This document shows, in pieces, positions 7,979 to 11,534 of a stretch of 11,534 nucleotides of DNA (its first letter is position 1; every line of letters begins with the position of its first letter). Location: positions 1 through 11,534 of the forward strand of contig JBJMHP010000387.1 in NCBI GenBank assembly GCA_045807325.1, in the 5' to 3' direction. Both the position numbers and the translations under genes were made by a program. The notes beneath the pieces are model-generated. The model saw only the letters and a list, made by a program, of their open reading frames with translations. It was not told the origin of the DNA and ran no database searches. The DNA comes from CALGFH01 sp045807325. GTDB lineage: Bacteria > Actinomycetota > CALGFH01.

Positions 7979-9075
7979 CCCGTTCCCTCCGGCTCGGCGG
8001 CGAGAGCCGCCTTGACCTGGTCGAGGGTGCGGATGGGGGTGGGGTCGACGCCTCGGGCGATGCCGAGGTAGGTGGAGGTGAAGTCGGTGAAGGCGGTCAG
8101 GCGGGCCAGGCGGGCCAGGTCTGGGCCCTTGCCGGCCGCGCGGACGATGGGGTCGCGGGCGCCGATGGCGGTCAGGACGGCCTGGATGCGGCGGCCGTCG
8201 CGGTCGTGCTCGCCGGCCTCGTCGCGGAGCAGGACCAGCTCGCGACCCGGGCCGATCCCGCCCTCCAGGCCCATGACGTCGTTGTGGTTGGCCTCCGGGA
8301 GGGCCCCGGACACGACCGAGACCTTGGCGTTCTCGTTGCACTGGGTCCGGAACCGGGTGGCCGCGACCGCCCCCACCTGGCCGCTGCCCCAGACGACGGG
8401 CAGCCGGTCCAGCAGCCGCAGCGCCGCCTGCTTGGCCGGGTTGGCCGCCGTGGCCACGCCCGGGCCGAGGGCGGCCGCCTCCTCGTCGAGGGCGTCGGCG
8501 GCGGCGCAGACCTGGTCGGTCAGTGGCGGCAGGACCCCGACCGCCTCGGCGGCTGAGCAGACCGGGACCACCAGCGACCACAGGGCCGCCCTGGGCATGC
8601 GGCCGCCCTCGATGGTGACCAGGGGCGCGCCGCGGGAGGAGGCCAGCTCGGCCAGGGTGCCGCCGGAGGTGACCGCGACCAGCCGGGCCCCGGCGGCCAC
8701 CCCCTGCTCGACCGCGGACACGGTCTCGGCGGTGTTGCCCGAGTAGGACACGGCCACCAGCAGCGTGCCCGGCCCCACGAACACGGGCAGCCGGTCGCCC
8801 TTGACGGCCAGCACGGGCACCGCCGACGCGCCGAAGGCCAGGGCGGCCAGCACGTCCCCGGCGATCCCGGAGCCGCCCATGCCGGCGACCACGACAACCT
8901 CGGGCATGGGGCCGACCAGAGGTGCCGACTGGGCGGCGCGCAGGGCGACCCGTGCCTGCCCGCCGGCGCCGGCGACCTGGCCCAGCATGCCCCCCGGGTC
9001 GCGGCGGGTCAGCTCGGCCGGGTCGTCGAGCCCGGAGGGCCCGAGAGGCCCGGTGGTGATCTCTGGCCCGCTCAC
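7975..9075 (-). CDS. Bifunctional phosphoglucose/phosphomannose isomerase (SIS domain)
   Basis: A 366-residue SIS-domain sugar-phosphate isomerase of the PGI/PMI class, predicted to interconvert fructose-6-phosphate with glucose-6- and mannose-6-phosphate. The first SIS domain carries GMGGSGIAGD at 65–74 and the phosphate-binding SYSGNTAET at 110–118; T115 is in the position linked to mannose activity. The second carries RFRTQCNENAK at 241–251 with the catalytic glutamate E248, and PEANHND at 260–266 with H264. The C-terminus VDPTPI is also typical. The GTG start at 9075 overlaps the stop of the Trm112-like gene as GTGA; an upstream in-frame start at 9165 would run through that gene and is rejected. 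The gene stands between trm112/manB and PNP. In mycobacteria the related Rv3256c sits beside manA, which is absent here, so this enzyme may be the local source of mannose-6-phosphate. Confidence 0.92.
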   Translation of the reverse strand: MSGPEITTGPLGPSGLDDPAELTRRDPGGMLGQVAGAGGQARVALRAAQSAPLVGPMPEVVVVAGMGGSGIAGDVLAALAFGASAVPVLAVKGDRLPVFVGPGTLLVAVSYSGNTAETVSAVEQGVAAGARLVAVTSGGTLAELASSRGAPLVTIEGGRMPRAALWSLVVPVCSAAEAVGVLPPLTDQVCAAADALDEEAAALGPGVATAANPAKQAALRLLDRLPVVWGSGQVGAVAATRFRTQCNENAKVSVVSGALPEANHNDVMGLEGGIGPGRELVLLRDEAGEHDRDGRRIQAVLTAIGARDPIVRAAGKGPDLARLARLTAFTDFTSTYLGIARGVDPTPIRTLDQVKAALAAEPEGTG

Positions 9076-9254
9076 GCCGGCGCCGTCCCTGGCTTCTCGG
9101 CCTCCTCGATCAGCATGACCGGGATGTCGTCGCGCACCGGGTACCGGTAGTGGCAGTTGCGGCACTCGATGACCTGCTCGGCCTCCTTGTAGTCGACCTC
9201 GCCGTGGCAGTTCGGGCAGGCCAGGATCTCCAGCAGCTTCGCGTCAAGGGCCAT
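9072..9254 (-). CDS. Trm112-family zinc-binding protein
   Basis: A 60-residue protein with four cysteines arranged CPNC (13, 16) and CRNC (31, 34), forming a zinc ribbon. The family signature YPVRDDIPVML follows at 38–48. Trm112 proteins in eukaryotes and archaea are activating partners of RNA and protein methyltransferases. Bacterial members (UPF0434/YcaR-like) are small and their partners are mostly unknown. The ATG at 9254 has a purine-rich GAGGGAGGGGGA about ten bases upstream, and the gene begins 28 bases after the manB stop. Its stop overlaps the isomerase start as GTGA. A Trm112 gene between manB and the SIS gene is a conserved actinobacterial arrangement as I recall. Sharing an operon with ahcY is suggestive, because methyltransferase partners produce the AhcY substrate, but no methyltransferase gene is present. 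Confidence 0.9.
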   Translation of the reverse strand: MALDAKLLEILACPNCHGEVDYKEAEQVIECRNCHYRYPVRDDIPVMLIEEAEKPGTAPA

Positions 9255-9282
9255 TCGCGGGCTTCCCCCTCCCTCGGGCCGT

Positions 9283-10641
9283 TCAGGCCGGCTCGCCGCC
9301 GACCGCCTCCAGCACCTCGTCCCGCACCCTGGCCATCTCGGCCTCGGTGGCGGCTTCGACGTTGAGCCGGAGCAGGGGCTCGGTGTTGCTCGGGCGCAGA
9401 TTGAACCACCAATCGCCACCCTCCACGGTCAGCCCGTCGGCGAAGTCGGCCGCGTCCGCCGGGTAGCGGGCGGCCACCTCGTCGATGACCTTCCGGGGGT
9501 CGCCGTCGACGCGGCGGTTGATCTCCCCCGAGGCGGCATAGCGGCGGTAGGGGGCGAGGACCTCCGACAGCGGCCGGCCCGCCCTGGACAGGGCGTCGAG
9601 GGCGACCAGGGCGGCGATCAGGCCCGAGTCGGCCCGGTAGTTGTCGCGGAAGTAGTAGTGACCGGAGTGCTCGCAGCCGAAGATGGCGCCGGTCTCGGCC
9701 ATGACCCCCTTGATGAAGGAGTGGCCGACCCGGGTGCGGACCGGGACGCCGCCGGCCTCGCGGATCGTCTCGGGCACGACCCGGGAGCAGATCAGGTTGT
9801 AGAGCACGGTCGCGCCCGGCTCGCGCTCGCACATCAGCCTGGCCACCAGCGCCCCGACCAGGCTGGAGGGGACGGTGGCGCCCTGCTCGTCGACCAGGAA
9901 CACCCGGTCGGCGTCGCCGTCGAAGGCCAGGCCGACGTCGGCGCCCTCGGCCACCACCCTGGCCTGGAGCTCGCGCAGGTTCTCGGGGTTCAGCGGGTCG
10001 GCCGGGTGGTTGGGGAAGTTGCCGTCCAGCTCGAAGTACATCGACACCAGCTGGAGCGGCAGGCCGCTGAAGATCGCCGGGACCACGTGCCCGGCCATGC
10101 CGTTGCCGGCGTCGGCGACCACCTTGAGCGGCCGCAGCGAGCCGAGGTCGGCGAAGCTCCTGACGTGGGCCGCGTAGCGCTCCAGCAGGTCGTCGGCCTG
10201 GCGCTCCTGGCCGCGGCGGCCGGCGTCGCCGGTCGGCTCGCCGGCGGCGACCATGCGCTTGATGTCGGCCAGGCCCGACTCCTCCCCCACCGGCACCGCG
10301 CCCGGGCGGCACAGCTTGAGGCCGTTGTAACGGGCCGGGTTGTGGGAGGCGGTCAGCATCACCCCGGCCACGTCGAGGGCGCCGGAGACGTAGTAGAGCA
10401 TGTCGGTCGAGCACAGCCCGACCCGGAGCACGTCCGCGCCCTGGGCCATCGCCCCGGCGGCCAGGGCGTCGGCCATCGGCTTGGACGACGGCCGCATGTC
10501 CTGCCCGATGGCCAGGGTCCCGGTCCCGGTGAGGGCGACGAACGCCCGCCCGACCCGCTCGGCCAGCTCCTCGTCCAGCTGGTCGGGGTAGACGCCGCGG
10601 ACGTCGTAGGCCTTGAACACCTGGTCGAGGGCGGCGGGCAC
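9283..10641 (-). CDS. manB: Phosphomannomutase/phosphoglucomutase
   Basis: Interconverts the 6- and 1-phosphates of mannose (and probably glucose), giving mannose-1-phosphate for GDP-mannose and hence mannosylated lipids or glycans. It has 452 residues, with all four alpha-D-phosphohexomutase signatures. These are the phosphoserine loop TASHNP at 97–102 (S99), the magnesium loop DGDADR at 241–246, the sugar-binding CEHSGHYYF at 323–331 (usually GEHSGH), and the phosphate-binding RPSNTEP at 416–422. The GTG at 10641 has AAGGAG five to six bases upstream, so the start is well supported. It is the first gene of the block manB–trm112–isomerase–PNP–ahcY, with a TAGAAT -10 box about 36 bases upstream. 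The isomerase two genes downstream would supply mannose-6-phosphate. Substrate preference between mannose and glucose cannot be read from sequence alone. Confidence 0.95.
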   Translation of the reverse strand: MPAALDQVFKAYDVRGVYPDQLDEELAERVGRAFVALTGTGTLAIGQDMRPSSKPMADALAAGAMAQGADVLRVGLCSTDMLYYVSGALDVAGVMLTASHNPARYNGLKLCRPGAVPVGEESGLADIKRMVAAGEPTGDAGRRGQERQADDLLERYAAHVRSFADLGSLRPLKVVADAGNGMAGHVVPAIFSGLPLQLVSMYFELDGNFPNHPADPLNPENLRELQARVVAEGADVGLAFDGDADRVFLVDEQGATVPSSLVGALVARLMCEREPGATVLYNLICSRVVPETIREAGGVPVRTRVGHSFIKGVMAETGAIFGCEHSGHYYFRDNYRADSGLIAALVALDALSRAGRPLSEVLAPYRRYAASGEINRRVDGDPRKVIDEVAARYPADAADFADGLTVEGGDWWFNLRPSNTEPLLRLNVEAATEAEMARVRDEVLEAVGGEPA

Positions 10642-10677
10642 GGCAGCTCCTTGCGGCGATGGCTCGGGACGCCCGCG

Positions 10678-10683
10678 ATTCTA
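10678..10683 (-). promoter_or_regulatory. -10 box for the manB operon
   Basis: On the minus strand TAGAAT (10683 to 10678), within CTAGAATC, lies 36 bases before the manB GTG. It would give a leader of about 30 bases containing the AAGGAG ribosome site. No good -35 hexamer is found at 17 bases (GCCATT). The identical octamer precedes spoIIM. Confidence 0.5.
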
Positions 10684-10700
10684 GCCCCCCATCCCGACCC

Positions 10701-10838
10701 AATGGCGTCAGAAGCGACGTTCGCTGGCCAGGGACAGGACCGGCCCAGGGGCATGTCGGCGCCTTCCTTGAACCAGCCCTTCCACTCGCAGGCCTGGCAG
10801 AAGGCGAAGGTGACACACAGCCCGCAGGGGTGGCTCAG
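10701..10838 (-). pseudogene. Cysteine-rich coding-like remnant in the manB–metallopeptidase gap
   Basis: One minus-strand frame, open from 10895 down into manB, contains a stretch that looks coding. Of the 36 codons between 10835 and 10728, 33 end in G or C, against only 12 of the 20 codons just upstream. The peptide is rich in Cys, Trp and Phe, with CGLC and FCQAC forming CxxC-x5-CxxC and then ACEWKGWF. There is no ATG, GTG or TTG between the upstream stop and ATG 10754. That ATG has AAGGAAGG upstream but its frame runs through manB out of phase. I therefore read this as a decayed or frameshifted gene, or chance. Actinobacteria often carry a small DUF3499 gene here, but I see no DUF3499 resemblance. 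I do not recognise the family. Confidence 0.3.
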
Positions 10839-10846
10839 ACACCACC

Positions 10847-10866
10847 CGAACGGGCTAGGACGTTCG
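10847..10866. promoter_or_regulatory. Palindrome in the divergent intergenic region
   Basis: CGAACG (10847–10852) and CGTTCG (10861–10866) form a perfect 6-base inverted repeat. Its eight-base spacer has CTAG exactly at the dyad centre, so 16 of 20 bases are symmetric. It lies about 100 bases upstream of the metallopeptidase -10 and about 165 upstream of the manB -10. It could be a repressor site or a short hairpin. It is not an SOS box, since GAAC and GTTC are ten bases apart rather than four. Confidence 0.35.
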
Positions 10867-10964
10867 CGACGCCCGCGGTAACTGTCAGGTTTCCCCTACC
10901 GGTTCCCGTGGGCGCCGGGGGCACGGTACGACGGCCGGCCCTGCCGGTCAAGCATGTGAGCGGC

Positions 10965-10970
10965 TATGGT
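10965..10970 (+). promoter_or_regulatory. -10 box for the metallopeptidase gene
   Basis: TATGGT fits TANNNT and would place transcription start near 10977, leaving a leader of about 28 bases that contains GGAGGAG at 10991–10997. No strong -35 is seen. If this is correct, the ATG at 10966 lies inside the promoter and cannot be the start codon. Confidence 0.45.
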
Positions 10971-10990
10971 TTGGCCGAGTTCCCGTCCGA

Positions 10991-10997
10991 GGAGGAG
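10991..10997 (+). promoter_or_regulatory. Shine-Dalgarno deciding a CTG start
   Basis: GGAGGAG lies seven bases before a CTG codon at 11005 that is in frame with the metallopeptidase. No ATG, GTG or TTG in any frame follows within normal range. Read as codons from ATG 10966, this stretch would be AGG AGG AGA, three arginine codons rarely used in DNA this GC-rich. That argues for a ribosome site rather than coding sequence. Confidence 0.55.
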
Positions 10998-11004
10998 AGC
11001 CGCC

Positions 11005-11427
11005 CTGCCCCGCGCCCGCCACGGCCGCCGACCGCCACGGCCCCGCCTGCGCCTGCCCACGGTGCAGCCGCCGGGGACCGGCCGGGAGGCGTTCATCCGC
11101 CTGGTCGAGGAGGCGGTCGAGTCGATCCCCGAGGAGTTCCGGGACCGGCTGGCCAACGTGGACTTCGTCGTCGAGGAGACCCCCCGCGGCGACGAGGTGC
11201 CCGGCGGGGAGCTGCTGCTCGGCCTGTACCAGGGCGTCCCCCTGACCGAGCGGGGCGCCGGCTACTTCGGGGTCCTGCCCGACCGGATCGTCATCTTCCG
11301 CCGCCCTATCGAGGCCAGGGCCCGCTCGGACGCCGAGCTCGCCGAGCTCGTCCGCGAGGTCGTGATCCACGAGGTCGCGCACTACTTCGGCATCGACGAC
11401 GACCGCCTCGACGAGCTCGGCTGGTAA
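11005..11427 (+). CDS. Zincin-like metallopeptidase family protein (PF06262/DUF1025 type)
   Basis: A small protein (140 residues from CTG 11005) with a C-terminal zinc-protease motif HEVAHYFGIDDDRLDELGW at 122–140: two zinc-ligand histidines (H122, H126), the catalytic glutamate E123, and a following Asp cluster that may give the third ligand. The N-terminus is basic and arginine/proline-rich (RHGRRPPRPR), as in other actinobacterial members. The middle has FVVEETP and the strands of a compact minimal zincin. No signal peptide or membrane segment is seen, so it is cytoplasmic. Its substrate is unknown and proteolysis is unproven. It is divergent from manB, as recalled for Rv3259/Rv3257c. Start choice: CTG 11005 has an ideal ribosome site. 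ATG 10966 (153 residues) lies in the presumed -10 box, and GTG 11062 has no ribosome site. The family is clear, the start uncertain. Confidence 0.88.
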   Translation: MPRARHGRRPPRPRLRLPTVQPPGTGREAFIRLVEEAVESIPEEFRDRLANVDFVVEETPRGDEVPGGELLLGLYQGVPLTERGAGYFGVLPDRIVIFRRPIEARARSDAELAELVREVVIHEVAHYFGIDDDRLDELGW

Positions 11428-11460
11428 CGACCGCCGGCCCTTCCGGGGTGACCCTGGAGC

Positions 11461-11482
11461 CCTCCTTCCGTCCCTCCTTCCG
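11461..11482. repeat. Short tandem repeat downstream of the metallopeptidase gene
   Basis: CCTCCTTCCG occurs at 11461–11470 and again at 11473–11482, a two-copy repeat with a 12-base period. A small stem (TCCGG/CCGGA) follows directly. The 107 bases after the metallopeptidase stop hold no recognisable gene. The repeat could belong to the regulatory region of the next gene or be simple pyrimidine-rich sequence. Confidence 0.4.
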
Positions 11483-11534
11483 GAGGACCCCGGACCCTGT
11501 GGACAGCCCCGCCCGGCCGCCACCGGGTTGGGCT

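Noticed and set aside
5139..8015. 958-codon open frame on the plus strand across RDD, ahcY and PNP
   Set aside because: Low-complexity glycine/histidine/arginine translation with no domain; it is antisense to two confidently identified enzymes.
9076..9165. Longer isomerase start at 9165
   Set aside because: It would read through most of the trm112 coding region out of frame; GTG 9075 with a GTGA overlap begins exactly where family similarity is expected.
10359..10754. 131-codon minus-strand frame with AAGGAAGG before ATG 10754
   Set aside because: The ribosome site is good, but two thirds of the frame is an out-of-phase shadow of manB rich in Ser, Pro and Arg.
9110..10816. 568-codon minus-strand frame overlapping manB and trm112
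   Set aside because: Out of phase with manB, which carries all phosphohexomutase signatures; its N-terminal part has no family features.
10702..10881. 59-codon plus-strand frame in the manB–metallopeptidase gap
   Set aside because: ATG without a ribosome site, ordinary amino-acid mix and antisense to the stretch with stronger coding bias on the minus strand.
11428..11534. Rho-independent terminator after the metallopeptidase
   Set aside because: Only four- to five-base stems and no T-run; not enough to call.

Overview
The window is very GC-rich, densely packed DNA. It contains ordinary chromosomal genes whose order is typical of Actinomycetota. The strongest taxonomic clues are the gene neighbourhoods. 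On the left is a MoxR ATPase–DUF58–SpoIIM–RDD set, recalled in Mycobacterium as Rv3692–Rv3695 with the same divergent SpoIIM/RDD pair. On the right is a phosphomannomutase–Trm112–SIS isomerase–adenosylhomocysteinase set with a divergent HExxH metallopeptidase, recalled around Rv3248c–Rv3259. Frequent GTG starts, TANNNT-type -10 boxes and one apparent leaderless gene also fit an actinobacterium. It is probably a little-studied, deep-branching lineage, because its adenosylhomocysteinase is the short archaeal/Thermotoga type and its manA and DUF3499 genes are not where expected. I see no mobile element, CRISPR array, tRNA or rRNA.

Layout. 1–2476 (+): the 3' end of an unidentified gene, a MoxR AAA+ ATPase and a DUF58 membrane protein, coupled by GTGA stop/start overlaps. 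2477–2554: a short convergent gap with possible terminator hairpins. 2555–4884 (-): SpoIIM-family membrane protein, a dihydropteridine-reductase-like SDR and orotate phosphoribosyltransferase (pyrE), one operon apparently transcribed from a leaderless promoter at 4891–4896. 4915–5784 (+): an RDD membrane protein, divergent from SpoIIM and convergent with ahcY; both of the last two stop in the same CTAG. 5781–10641 (-): a five-gene block transcribed in the order manB, Trm112-like zinc protein, phosphoglucose/phosphomannose isomerase, purine nucleoside phosphorylase, ahcY. 10642–11004: a 363-base divergent regulatory region with two candidate -10 boxes, a palindrome and a cysteine-rich coding-like remnant. 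11005–11427 (+): a zincin-like metallopeptidase, probably starting at CTG. 11428–11534: non-coding as far as seen, with a short tandem repeat.

How the genes fit together. MoxR, DUF58, SpoIIM and RDD form a widespread membrane-associated set of unclear function, with MoxR the likely chaperone-like motor. The SIS isomerase and ManB together would carry fructose-6-phosphate through mannose-6-phosphate to mannose-1-phosphate, for GDP-mannose and glycolipid or glycan precursors. AhcY clears the S-adenosylhomocysteine left by methyltransferases. The adjacent PNP has the residue pattern for 6-oxopurine nucleosides, which suggests purine salvage coupled to methyl-cycle turnover. PyrE supplies pyrimidines.

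No clear new defence or mobile system is visible. The points most worth following are the eight-codon GTGA relay between the isomerase and PNP, the short AhcY beside an inosine-type PNP, the probable CTG start of the metallopeptidase, the leaderless spoIIM promoter and the cysteine-rich remnant in the divergent intergenic region.
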